From the NCBI GenBank assembly GCA_914767715.1, contig OU612070.1, positions 8,449,501 through 8,513,500 of the forward strand: 64,000 nt of DNA, given 5' to 3'. Numbering within the stretch: the first letter of the stretch is position 1; every line of letters begins with the position of its first letter. The notes beneath the pieces are model-generated. The model did not search any database. It was not told the origin of the DNA and saw only the letters and a program-made list of their open reading frames with translations. Shown here in pieces: positions 1 to 11,696 of this stretch. The translations under genes and the position numbers were made by a program. The DNA comes from Membranipora membranacea. Taxonomy: Eukaryota; Bryozoa; Gymnolaemata; Cheilostomatida; Membraniporidae.

Positions 1-1051
1 GAGATATTATATTTGCACACGTACAGATTCACAAATTATGCTGTGCTATGCTATCGCATTGTACACCCCATGTGTCCACTTGCCTGCATTTGAAGTTTCT
101 CCTGATCCACTGATCATGCGGTGTGACCAGTGGAAGGGGAGCAACTGGAGTGCTGGCAATTGGATTAAACTTGAATTAACCTCATATAGTCGTGTTTCTT
201 GAAACACATGACTGTGAAATGTGAAAATGAAGCCAATGACCCCAAACCCTGCTTGTATTGTGGCACATTTTTGGTCGATTCTTTAATACCTTGGTGAGAA
301 GAGCATAGTAACCCAATTAAATGTTATGTTTAATGTATCTTTGGTAATCATACTGGGGACACTTTTAAGGTGGTCATGCAAGGCCTCCCAAGCCACCATT
401 TATTTGGAGATTTGATGGATATTACCGATATCATATTTTTTTCATCATATTTTTCACTACTACAGTTAAAGTGATGACTATTGCGTGTTAACTTCACTGT
501 TCTATGATCTCAGGATTTTTGGTCCAGTTTATTTACTGCCCATCTGGACAGGCTATCAGAATGTTTTTTATGTTATATAATTGTAACATTTATACATCCT
601 GCTACAATGCTCTTTGGGGGTCTATTAATATGGAAATGGGAGCATTGTGCTCCCCTGTTCTGCGTGTAGCAGCTGGCTGGCTAGATAATATATTATGCCC
701 TTGCTCCGAATCGGGCCCTAAAATTCTTACCCCTCAGGCCTACATTTTTCTTCTGCATCCTGTCTGCTCCAACAACAACGTCTATTCTTGTACCTTATTC
801 TTGTCGCCTTATTTGTAATGCTCTCCTTACTGTTGGCTAAGGCTCTATGGCTGAACAATAACTCATGGTTATCTATATAGGCATATCAGCTTCCTTTGAC
901 TCGCACCAGTCATTAGTATGATACCTCTTGATGATAAAGTTATGAGGTGGGTCGGGAAAGCATCTCTGCCTCTTTCTATGTACCTGTCATTTGTTATAGT
1001 TCAAAGCATTATACTATTATGTTATTATATTTATGTTGTTCTATTTGACAG
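1..1051 (+). other. Pyruvate kinase intron or upstream part, no exon recognised
   Basis: This stretch precedes the first recognisable pyruvate kinase exon and ends in a pyrimidine-containing acceptor (TATTTGACAG). It should be intron of that gene because the exon at 1052 starts in mid-protein. I saw no sequence matching the earlier pyruvate kinase exons and no other coding signal. The open frame at 504-818 has no recognisable content. Confidence 0.5.
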
Positions 1052-4000
1052 GAGCTGATTATTTGGACTGTGTTGTGGAGGACGGCGGTCTGTTGGGTAG
1101 TAAGAAGGGATGTAACCTTCCTAAGATACCAGTAGATCTTCCTCCTGTGTCTGAGAAAGATATCGCTGATCTCAAGTTTGGCGTCGAACAAGAGGTCAGT
1201 TATATTTGTTAGTTTTCCCTCTGCTGTCTGTTTAATGAAGAAATATGATCATTAGTTTTCTGTCAATCTGGCTATACTTGCCAACAGAGAATAATCGCTT
1301 GATTTTACTTCTAGGCTATTTGAGCACTCCCTTTTGGTGTGATGCAAAACAAATATGTACTTTTAAAAAGATATTTTTTCAGCACTTAGTGTATATATAT
1401 ACTTCTGCACATCTTCATTTCCCCTTCTGAAATCTTTATTTTTCATTTGACAGGTTGATATGGTGTTTGCATCGTTCATTCGAGATGCTGCTGCTATACA
1501 CAGAATCAGGGAAATTCTCGGTGAGAAGGGCAAAGGGATTAAGATCATTGCCAAGATTGAGAACCATGAGGGTGTCAAGCGGTGAGTAACAGCCTGAAGT
1601 AATGTATGGATGGGGGAGGCGCCTTATTGTACCTCTAACATGTTATATGAGAATGCAATAAGGGCCTAGCTAAGGCTACCCAAACATAATTCAGAATAAA
1701 GTAGCTATAAAGTACTTGTCTGTCACAGTCAGCTTACTGCTCTATAGTATTTAGTGTATCTGTTGCATCAAGGATGGTGGGACACCCACTCCCACCTTCC
1801 CTGGTTGCATATAGTTTGTTCTTCTATTATCATCGTTTTTTGGTTTTATGATAATAGATTTGATGAGATCCTGAAGGTAACTGATGGTATAATGGTTGCT
1901 CGTGGTGACCTCGGTATCGAGATCCCACCAGAGAAAGTATTCTTAGCTCAGAAGATGATGATAGCTAAATGTAACATGGCCGGCAAGCCTGTCATCTGCG
2001 CCACCCAGGTATGATTATATCCCTCAAGTACTGTCAACTTCTCTATAACTCAACTCAACATGTAATTATGGTGGTGGAAGAAGGAAGGTTTGTGTGTCAA
2101 TTTGGTTGTCGATTCAGGAAGTAAATTTAAAAATGATCAATTAATAGTTGTCTGTACATTGAGTTTTCATGAGAGGGCAACTCTTAAATAATTGAGATCC
2201 TGTAAACTACTAAGCTCTTATTCGGTGACAGTTAGCTGTTGCCTCCTCGTTTTGTTGTTGTAAACAAGGCTATCTCATATCTTTGTCCCACCATTAGGGC
2301 ACGCTAAGATCCATATCTTGTGAGACAGAGATTAATAGTTATTGGTCCCTAAATTCCCTACTCAAAATGTATAAATACTGGCCTGAAATCGTAGAAGTGT
2401 CTCGAGTCACTAGAGTGAAACGAATTTGAAAAAGATTATTAGAGATCATAATGACAGTGTTTCAAATCTCACTATCTTCTACAATCGACTTAATGATCTC
2501 ATATATTTTAACATGAATGCTTTGTTTAGATGTTGGAGTCTATGGTTAAGAAGCCCCGCCCTACTCGAGCTGAGGCCAGTGATGTAGCTAATGCTGTATT
2601 AGATGGTGCTGACTGTGTCATGTTAAGTGGAGAGACAGCTAAGGGTGATTATCCCCTCGAGAGTCTGAGAATGATGCACAGAATCTGCAGAGAGTCTGAG
2701 GCCTCAGTCTATCATACAGTAAGTCTGTCTTTATAAAAAAAGTAGCTAGGAGGAAGCTGGTTTTGTTTCTCTAATCATTCAACACTTGTGGGAAGCATTT
2801 GTTGTGGTTGATTTAAGGTGACCCATGGATAACACTGGGAAGTTTCGCAACCCAAATATTCTATCAGGTTATTTAGTTGGATGATAGGCGTACGATATAA
2901 AGGACACATTAGATCGTTGGCACGACTAAACCTGGTTTATCTGGCCAGTCTATTCTACCTCTAGATTTCACCATTTAGCAGTATATAGACCTTTTTTGAA
3001 TGGACCAGATCATCAAATGACAATATCTTTTTGCTTTCAGACTAATTTCTTGGTATATAAGATCTGACACATGCTTGTTTATGCCTATGTTGTGTCAGTG
3101 AGAAGGATTATGTGGTATCATACGCTGCTTGTTGCCTCCTCCGTACATGTTCCCTCAATCCCTCCTCACTGAGTGTCTCATAGTTGTGCTCATTGTGGCC
3201 ATTTTCCCCATAAGATGGATTGGTCCAACATCATACAACCATGGCTTGGTGCTTATCATGATGAATTATCGTCTCGTCTGAGACTGAAGCCAAGTCTTCT
3301 CTCTGACAAAAAGTACTTCAAGCGGTTCCCAATTTTGCAAATACTAAAAATACTAAAAATTTAACTTTGCTGAAGTACCCAATTTTCTCAAATTAATAAT
3401 TGCCCAATCACTCGACGTTGCAAATTTGTTTTCAGTATTTGTTTCATATGGGGCTGTTATATTGTTGGCAATTTATGTTATTGTCGGGATCGCTCATATA
3501 TTTTCCTTTTAAATGATTATAAAGGTTGACACTTGGACTACATATTATATAGTATATTAGGTCTACCATTGAAAAATAAACCTAAAAGCCCTTACTGTTC
3601 TCAAATATATCAGCTCTTGGGAGGATGATATAGTGAAAACTTGATAGCCTAGTATTCTGGTTTTGTAGGGATTCTTCGATGAGCTGCGCCACATGGCACC
3701 CATTCCGACAGATGTGACACACACCACCGCTGTCGCAGCTGTCGAAGCGTCACACAGATGTCTAGCTAAGGCTTTCATTGTCTGCACAACTTCAGGAAGG
3801 TATGCTTCAGGATAAAACATCAGAATATTTCTGCTTTATATATTCAAATTTTTGCATCTTTATAAACTTAATGGTTGAACAGAAGAATACGTATTATAAT
3901 TCAGTTGTTTGTTGGGGACTCTCTGATTCATCTTAATGCTGTCATAGATAGAACCTGGTCCTGTAATCATTGTATTATGATAGATCCGTAGGCCAAACTG

Positions 4001-6456
4001 CTATTTGCATTCTACCCAAAATATTGTTCGCTTCTCCCCTTCTTGACTTCTGTTATTTTTTTTGCCCAGAACATTGTTCACTTCTCTTCGCCCCTTGTAA
4101 CACTGTTATGGCATTATCTTGACACATTTATTTCTGTCTTCACTTTTATTTGGATTATTATAGGACAGCACATCTGATTTCCTCTTATAAGCCTAGAGCT
4201 CCTATTCTGACTATCACAAGAAACGGGATGACAGCTCGACAGGCTCACCTGTACAGGGGAGTATTCCCTATTCACTATCTCGGTACGTAAGAGTTATAAC
4301 AACCTCCACATAGACAGTGTATTCGCTCCCTAATCTGGCATATGAGCTTAACCAGTGTATTGTGAATTGCATGTGTGAATGAAAGGTCATTAAAATGTGC
4401 ACCTTTTGAATTTTAAATCTTAGGACCCAGATTGAATGGAGGTTAGTAGATTGTTGTGTTCACCTGTTGTGTAGACCTCACAGAGATGTGCTTTTTGTAT
4501 TGTGATCACACGCCGTGTCCGATTTACAAATAATATCATCACGCTTGGGTCACCGTACCTGTTAGTATTGGTTACTCTTCAACACGAGGTGCTGGAGATC
4601 CTCTTTGCCCAATGGGTGATGATCCTTTTCTGTGCTAAAAGAATGATATTTATAAGGGGAATACCTTGACAATGATTCACATGGGTACAATAATGTTGGC
4701 CCGACCCAAAAATATCATCATTTATAATATTTGTTATTCTCCAACGCTGCAAAACTAGATATTCTTGGAACTCAGCACCGCCATATTGTTTAACCTTTCA
4801 CAGGGACCTGTTTTTTGCGTTTCTCAAGACAGTGTTTGTGTAATCATAATCGTAATAATATAATATTATTTGCTGGGTATACTTTACCCAACGCTAAGAT
4901 TGACAAGTTTGTATGGTTTTCTTTTCATTCACAGATGGTAAAGTTTCATAATATTGTGGTATGGTGGTAGTTCAAGAGCTCAAACACTGCTCGAGTTGCT
5001 GCGGGTGGTATTACCCACCACACAGTAGCCCAAGCAGGAATTGGACACTTGAACTAGTGTGGAAGTTGTCCGTGCCAGTTGCTCTTCATATGCCCTGCAC
5101 AGAATGATTGGCACGGACACAACTAATTATGATTTCAAACAGCTAACCATTGGTGTTGTGTAGATTTTGTGTCCAGACAAAATGCATAATGGATATTCAT
5201 TGAGGTGCTGGCCTGAATGGTATTTATTCATGCCAATTTTGTCTGAACACTGTTTTGTCGTCATTAGAGTAGTATATGACCCTCTGTGTTGTAGCTCTTA
5301 TAATAATATGACTATTCCTGGGCTTGGGTTCACTATTCGCATCACTGTTCCTAACTATAATCAATTAGAAGAGGCTCACTACTTTGCATGGCTACCCCTC
5401 TTTAGAAGATATCAAGGAAATTGCATTTCTGTCTCCGTATAACTGATTCCACATGGTGCTAGTCTACCAGAAAAGACAGGATATTGTTTCCCTTGTATAT
5501 ATAAAATTTTAGAGTGTATTTTTGTGTCAACAGAAGACACTATTCTAATACTTTTCGGTGGGTGGGGAGATTAACATTATTTTTATTTCCTGTCGGCATG
5601 TTTTTCATAGTTTGACAGATGCTTTTTACTGCCAATTAGTCATCCTAAAACCATCTATCCCATCGTGGCGCACACTGGGTGTTCAGCACAGCCTTTCCTC
5701 TTAGTTTTCACAATTTAATTTTTGTCTAGAAATGTAGTCAAAAGATAGTAATGGTATCATCATTCTCGTCATCTTGGCTAAGTTGAATGACGTTATGTAA
5801 TTGGAATTTAAATTTATGTAGAGAAGAGATGCGAAGAATGGACAGAGGATATGGATAAGAGAATCGACAAGGGAATACAAATTGGACGGGATAGAGGATT
5901 CCTCAAAACAGGTATGTTTGGTATAAATTGGTCTTATGAAAAATTTACAAAATATGAGAGTTATCGGACTTTTGATAAAAAGGAGATAACTTCCTAATGA
6001 GAACACAAAAGTATGCTTCACATTGAATCAAGGAGTTGGTCACTAACTGCTTGATTGAATGAGGAATATAAAACTGCGTGAATTTCTTCTGTTCTCACAT
6101 ATTCACAATTGCATGCTTAAGGCACCTCCCACATCCACTGGACCACTTGGGACTGCTCAGTCGAAAGACATGACGTCAAGTGCAGAAATATTCAGAATGC
6201 CTATGAAAAACCTTAGCAGTGGACACCAAAAATAGTAATGAGACGGAACATTTACATTTAGTTGATTGCTCCCTCTGACCATCTTTGGTTTATTACTTCA
6301 GGTGATAACGTTATCGTAGTGACCGGGTGGCGAGCTGGAGCTGGATTCACTAACACCATGAGAGTGGTAACTATCCCAGAGATGGATAAACAGGGAGACA
6401 AACCCATCCCTATCGTATCAGGGTCTGAAAACCCTCTCAAGAATGTCCAAGAATAA
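1052..6456 (+). CDS. PKM-like: Pyruvate kinase, C-terminal two thirds (5' exons outside window)
   Basis: Final glycolytic enzyme, transferring phosphate from phosphoenolpyruvate to ADP in the cytosol. Eight exons with GT-AG borders and matching phases: 1052-1194, 1454-1581, 1858-2008, 2530-2718, 3669-3799, 4164-4282, 5822-5911 and 6302-6456 (TAA at 6454-6456), giving 367 residues. Visible motifs are the catalytic-lysine segment KIENHEG, the metal-binding [10 protein letters not shown], the substrate segment [23 protein letters not shown], and the C-domain allosteric region with TTSGRTAH and [12 protein letters not shown]. Alignment from memory to vertebrate PKM places the first residue near 205, so domain A is partial and domain C is complete. 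At the position equivalent to vertebrate PKM 433 (Lys in M2, Glu in M1) there is Thr. About 20 to 25 residues follow the usual C-terminus ([15 protein letters not shown]...), an uncommon tail. Identity is very secure; the paralogue type is not. Confidence 0.96.
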
Positions 6457-6657
6457 GAATATCCGAACGCTTAGCGTGGTAAACTTAGAGTAATATTACC
6501 TCTAGATTGTAGTGAAATATTTGTTGTCACTCTAAGTATAATATATTGTAGGATGTTTTGTTAGTGTTGGTTGTAATGTTCATGTCTTTCATATATTATC
6601 GCTACCCCTGCATCGCTGCTTAGTCCGCTTTTGGAATGTAGCCAACATTAGTTCTAT

Positions 6658-6663
6658 AATAAA
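6658..6663 (+). promoter_or_regulatory. Possible polyadenylation signal of pyruvate kinase
   Basis: An AATAAA hexamer lies about 200 bases after the pyruvate kinase stop codon, a reasonable distance for a short 3' UTR. The hexamer is common in AT-rich DNA, so this is only positional evidence. Confidence 0.35.
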
Positions 6664-7426
6664 AGGGAATCTCCCTCAAATAAAAACTGCTTAGAACAAA
6701 ATATGATATAATTTAGAGGATATGGATTATCAGCTTCAATAAGGTTTGAAGCTTGGATGTTAATTTTGGTTTCATATGCACTAGCTTGAACATCATCTGT
6801 TGATGAGTGTCAACTTTTAGTTTGACTTTTAATGCCCACCATTTATGTGTAATTAAATGTTAGTTGTGCTTGAAAAATACAGATTTTATTCTTTCAAAAT
6901 TGTGTGCATATCTCTTTTCGAGTCCCTGTTGGCCCAGAACACATTGCAAATAACAGTATTGGTAATAATATCAATCCATGCCAGATTTTCACAGCTGAAT
7001 GTCTCTAGCTCTGTGATGACTAAATTGTTCAGCTCAAGTTGCTTCTCGAGTATATAGTAACAAATCTAATTATTGGCTGATTTGAAGCCGTTGTTACACG
7101 CTTGCACCGCAGGCACAGTTATCCTTGTGGTACTAGTTTTGGGTTTCTAGTGTGGATGCACACTGAGTATTATTTTGAGATGAAAGTTGGGGCGGCGATA
7201 TCGAAGCCTGTTGCAATCATTATCTTGCGAAGGGAAGATAACTTCAAGCGCAGACTGTGGAATGTCTTATTGCTAAGCAAACACTGCAATAATGATGACA
7301 GCAATGACATGAGTTGTGTTGTACGTAACGTCATATTTCAAATACAGCTGATAGTGAGTTGAGTTGATCGCTGTGTTCAAAGATAATAGACACAGAAATC
7401 TACATCAGAAAGGGAACCTTGGAAAA

Positions 7427-8668
7427 ATGTTCCAGCCGCGAAGAGTGTCATCACCAGTACCATTCATACCAGGAAGACCATGGGGGGCTTATCATCAGCA
7501 TACAGGATCAAAATCATCCTCAGACAAACATTTCATAAAGTCTGATCCATTACCGGCAAAGCCTGAACCAACTTCTGCTCAAGTGGTCAATATGGCTAAT
7601 CCACCAGTGACATCCGGAAATGCTGGAACTAATCGCAAAAAACTGCTCATCGCTCAGTTTCTTTATGAGAATCCTGATCTTGACTTACAAGGTGAAGATA
7701 ATAATGACTCCTGTAAACCACATGAGAAGGAAATTGATGATGTAGTTGATTCTCTTGGTGATGTTAGGTCAGAAGATTATGATGAGTCTGAGGATGATAT
7801 GCCTCCTCTGGAAGGAGAAAGTGCATGTGGGTACGCTCCTGTTTCACCAGAAAATCTTGCGGATCAAACTGTTCATGATGAATCTCTCGAGCCTGCTTAT
7901 GATGGTAACTTGGACAATCCACAGCCCCTGAAATATACCAAATCTCCCCTTGCAGTCTTGGATAATAGGAATAGGCAGGTTCAGAGTGTAGCACCTTTTC
8001 TCCAGACGATCCCATCGATTGGTGACGATTTACTGTCAATCAGAAATACTGAGGTTGAGGAAAGACCACCTGCATCTCTACCGCTAGCCTCAGCTTACAT
8101 GGCGTCTAAACCGGAAGTGACGGGTTTGCATACATCGATTACTGCAAGCAGTAGAATTCAAACAACCACCACAGGTGGCAGTCTCCAAACAACCTCAACC
8201 ACAAACAGCGGCTGGTTTAGTAGTTCTTTCTACCAGCAATATGAATACTTCTCTCAAACCTGCAACCAATTCTCTGCAATGGCTGAAAAAACTGTTAAAC
8301 CGAAGGATATCAAATCGCTCCTTACCATGAAGCCATGTGACGATGACCCGACACCAGTCTTAACAGCGGTTACCTATAATGCCACTCAGAATAGGCAACA
8401 TAATGATTCATTACCGATCTCTCTAATCTCTTCAAATGATGTAAATGACTCATACTCAACTCAAAGAGGTCAAAGTAAACTGCAGGCGACATCTTGGCAT
8501 CCTATGACCGGTTATAGCATTGACAGAGCTGCACTCTTACCTAGCGCCACACTTCGGTCACGCGAATTCTCTCACCCGGACCCATCTCCAACCATGCAAC
8601 TCAATTTAGCAGTGGGAGGTCCTGTCACCAAAGAGCATAAAACTAAGAACTCTGGTGGATATTATTGA
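7427..8668 (+). CDS. Uninterrupted 413-aa ORF, acidic and Ser/Thr-rich, function unknown
   Basis: A single open frame begins at ATG 7427 (MFQPRRVSS...) and ends at TGA 8666-8668. The frame is open slightly upstream to a TTG at 7364, but the ATG is preferred. I do not recognise the family. Visible: a Pro/Gly-rich N-terminus (FIPGRPWG, residues 13-20), a hydrophobic helix candidate at 71-87 (KKLLIAQFLYENPDLDL), a strongly acidic region at about 83-130, a Thr/Ser stretch at 238-262, then an aromatic patch at 263-275 (WFSSSFYQQYEYF). There is no signal peptide or membrane segment, which suggests an intracellular, largely disordered protein. It is convergent with the deaminase-like gene at 10452-11696. 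Both lack introns although neighbouring genes have many; a 5' UTR intron (possible acceptor near 7346) cannot be excluded. The 1.2-kb length argues for a real gene. Confidence 0.7.
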   Translation: MFQPRRVSSPVPFIPGRPWGAYHQHTGSKSSSDKHFIKSDPLPAKPEPTSAQVVNMANPPVTSGNAGTNRKKLLIAQFLYENPDLDLQGEDNNDSCKPHEKEIDDVVDSLGDVRSEDYDESEDDMPPLEGESACGYAPVSPENLADQTVHDESLEPAYDGNLDNPQPLKYTKSPLAVLDNRNRQVQSVAPFLQTIPSIGDDLLSIRNTEVEERPPASLPLASAYMASKPEVTGLHTSITASSRIQTTTTGGSLQTTSTTNSGWFSSSFYQQYEYFSQTCNQFSAMAEKTVKPKDIKSLLTMKPCDDDPTPVLTAVTYNATQNRQHNDSLPISLISSNDVNDSYSTQRGQSKLQATSWHPMTGYSIDRAALLPSATLRSREFSHPDPSPTMQLNLAVGGPVTKEHKTKNSGGYY

Positions 8669-9197
8669 CCTATTGGATTATCATTGACTGAGATCTTCCA
8701 CCACACTCTTTGTGCCTGCCAGAGTTGCCCCTCTCGTATGTCACAGTATGTTACACTTAAAGTAAGAAAGAGCTTTTTTAACACATACACATTCTGTTTT
8801 TTCTTACTCTTCGATTCTGTAGTTAATATATATACACAACGCATCACACATCATCGGTGTTGATATGGGTATTAGAATAAGTGCAAATTAGCTTGTATGA
8901 TATGCTCAAAGACATGAACAGCTCTTGGAATTGCTTTTGACAAGTAATTAAGAACGGTAGCTTAGGTGAGTATTTATGACTAGAACTTGAAATGGTGAAT
9001 TTCGGTTATCTCATGAACTTGGAGCAATATCTAACTCTTGCTTAGGTGCTCAAGATGAGGCACAGGGAATTATGGTAGTGACGTAATGGCCTTGATAATT
9101 TTATTCACTGCTGAAATTAAATGTGACAGTCAAAAGAAAATGGATGGATTACGTATTTGAAATATTTATAGAGATGCAAATCAAAGGCATCGTACAA

Positions 9198-9560
9198 CCA
9201 CAGACAGCAGGTCACTGACAGTTGATTTGATGAGTTGCAGCCTTGTGTGTGTGTGGTTTGTGTTTGTTGGGTGAAGATGTGAAACTGCCTATGAACCAAG
9301 TTATCACGGCTGTGGAGCTTCTGTACCCGCCAATTACGTTGCTCAGATGAGTCACTTCTCTCTCGTTGGTCAGAAGTTAATATTCTGACCAATGAGAGAG
9401 AAGTGACTCATCTGAGCAACGTAATTGGCGGGTACAGAAGCTCCACAGCCGCGATAACTTGGTTCATGCAAGCTTCCCATCTTCATCACATCAAACACAA
9501 ACCACACACACACAAGGCTGCAACTCATCAAATCAACTGTCAGTGAGCTGCTGTCTGTGG
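9198..9560. mobile_element. 363-bp palindromic foldback/MITE-like element
   Basis: Two arms of about 178 bp (9198-9375 and 9383-9560) are near-perfect reverse complements around a 7-bp spacer. The outer ends read CCACAGACAGCAGG and its complement. The element is flanked on both sides by TACAA (9193-9197 and 9561-9565), consistent with a 5-bp target site duplication. It carries no coding capacity. Open frames crossing it are by-products of the palindrome. Confidence 0.85.
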
Positions 9561-9565
9561 TACAA

Positions 9566-10451
9566 CAAATGTAAAGTTTAATACTGTCATACCTGTAGTT
9601 TCAGTTGTGTTAAATAAAGATAAATACTTCTTTGATAAAAAAAACTAATTATGTGTATAGCTGGTGAATAAACTTTTTATAAATATTTAAAAAAACTTAT
9701 CAGAGTCAGCATCAGAAAAAATTAGCTTAGATAATTACAATTGTGTATTTTAGCATCCAGATTGACAAAGGTAGAACAGCTGTTAGTCATGATATGCCAT
9801 ATTAATTATAACATATCTATATATATATATACTTTATTATTGCCGATCAAAGACAATGACAAATAAAGACAATGCATAAATGAATGAATAAATAAAAACA
9901 AAGCAGTCAGGTGTATTTATGGAAAATATCGTTGTCTATAAATGATGTTCTATTCATGGAAGGGTGGTCTCGGGCTTCCAAAAATTTCTTACATGGACGT
10001 TTTCATATTCATTTGCAATAAATCTAAAACTTGGGGCGTTTGAAATTAAAAACTCTTCATCTACACCCCCTAGAATCAGCTGGTCCAACATACTATTGTG
10101 ATGTATCGGATATGTGGGTTCAGCTTCACAAAATTAGTGCCTCAACAAACCTAAGCAAAAAATCACTTTGATAAATATGAAAATTATCTTCTTGCCTTTC
10201 GATGTTGCAATATCTGTGAGTATTTGCACAGCATAGAGATAGTTTGTTTAATAAAAAGAAAACACCAAATCTATCTACTGAGTATTTTTTTCAAGGACAC
10301 ATTGAAGAAAATCAATACAAATTAGACTTTGTGGTACAAGTACAAATTACAATTTAACTCTAAATTAATATCGCGGTGTTTTACTTTAGAAAGAGATTGA
10401 ATCTCTAGGTTGGCCTATGAAGCTTCCATCAAATTTTCTTGCAATTTTGTC
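9566..10451. other. AT-rich intergenic region, no gene seen
   Basis: Between the palindromic element and the stop of the deaminase-like gene I see only AT-rich sequence with short (TA)n near 9820-9835. It presumably contains the 3' UTR of the minus-strand gene. Confidence 0.5.
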
Positions 10452-11696
10452 TCAGATTTTCATGTGGTCAAATATGATCTTGAAACATGAACCATCGTTT
10501 AATGTCACGACACGTTTCAGGAATCTAAGTGCAGTTTGTTTCTGCTCAGACTGCTCGTGACAGATACATTCCAGCATATAACAGTCAGTAGATAGAGATA
10601 GTAAAGTGATGTTTCCTTGTGTCAAGATGAGCTCAGATCGGGAAGTATCTGTGCTAGGATAGGCCTGGTCATACGCCACTACTACAGCCGGTGGAATCGA
10701 CGACACACTATTCTTGGCAAAGAAGGTAGCCATGTTTGATGCGCAGTCGTTTACGCTATGTGAGTTATCCTGACAAGGTATGTAATGACTGAAGATCAGC
10801 ATAAGATCATTCTTCTCAATACCGGACATCACAAATTCATGCCCTTTTTCACCATAAAGCAGCTGTAATTCTGTGTGTACAGTGGTGTTCGCCTTATACT
10901 TTTTCCTTGGCTTCAAATCAAAGTATCCTCTTTTGTAGCTTTGCTTAAACAGGAAGTCAGCGTTTGCAAATGAACAATTTTCAAAGCTCAAGATTGGTTG
11001 GTGCGCTACAAAATTATTAATTCTGACCGCTATTAAAAACTGAGTATTACCAAAACACTCACGTACTTCAAAAAATGACAATTTTGCGTATAAATAAGCA
11101 AAAAAATCCTTGATGGATGATGATGTTTGATCAGTTTCCTTTGTAGGTGTTCGAGCCCAGCTCATAACATCAGTCCACTTGATATGAGCAGGTGTTTGCT
11201 GAAATATTTGGTATTCATTCAGTAAGTTTTTATTGTGGAAGGATAGCAAGTTTCCAAATGATTCATCATCCAGTAAAGATTCTAGTAATTTCAGACAGTC
11301 TTTGTATTTAGCTGTATTCTCAGTGCAATCTAACCCAGTTTTTGATGAGTATTCTTCCAAATCTGAACTTATCAAGTGTTTGACACGAAATCTTCTTCTT
11401 TTCTTGATCATCCATCTTTGCTGCCTGCATTCGCACTTTTCCCATCTATCATCGATTCCAATCATGCCCTCATCATCGTTGCATGTTATTTCTGTATCCT
11501 CATTTTCCCTGTCAGGGTGAGAGTCACTCCAATTATCGTCAAAGTCATGATCACATTTCTGTGTATAATCGTATGGGTCCCAAGGCTCATCTCTCTTGTA
11601 TGGGAGTACCCCATTCCTCACCAACCCTCTCATAGGGATTGGCTTGAGTGCACGGTACGGCCTTGCTGGGGCTAATTTTTTAACCCAGCCTTCCAT
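10452..11696 (-). CDS. Putative zinc-dependent deaminase-fold protein (414 aa)
   Basis: Uninterrupted minus-strand ORF starting at ATG 11694-11696, with an in-frame TAG directly upstream. That TAG sits in a good splice-acceptor context (pyrimidine-rich, ...TTTTACAATAG), so a 5' UTR intron may end at the start codon. N-terminal part: basic-aromatic start, acidic stretch about 48-76, CxC at 88-90, basic cluster KKRRRFRVK at 98-106 (possible nuclear signal). C-terminal part matches the order of the cytidine-deaminase fold: strand QFLIAVRI (219-226), H274-T-E276 at a helix start, strand LMLIFSHYIPC ending at C308, C318 starting helix CASNMATFFAKN, strand PPAVVVAYDQAYP (335-347), then a short helix and strand ITLLSLS. 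In that superfamily His and two Cys bind zinc and Glu is the proton shuttle. The P-C to C spacing of nine residues is longer than the usual two to four. Substrate is unknown. The assignment is inferred from motif order, not from a database match. Confidence 0.65.
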   Translation of the reverse strand: MEGWVKKLAPARPYRALKPIPMRGLVRNGVLPYKRDEPWDPYDYTQKCDHDFDDNWSDSHPDRENEDTEITCNDDEGMIGIDDRWEKCECRQQRWMIKKRRRFRVKHLISSDLEEYSSKTGLDCTENTAKYKDCLKLLESLLDDESFGNLLSFHNKNLLNEYQIFQQTPAHIKWTDVMSWARTPTKETDQTSSSIKDFFAYLYAKLSFFEVRECFGNTQFLIAVRINNFVAHQPILSFENCSFANADFLFKQSYKRGYFDLKPRKKYKANTTVHTELQLLYGEKGHEFVMSGIEKNDLMLIFSHYIPCQDNSHSVNDCASNMATFFAKNSVSSIPPAVVVAYDQAYPSTDTSRSELILTQGNITLLSLSTDCYMLECICHEQSEQKQTALRFLKRVVTLNDGSCFKIIFDHMKI

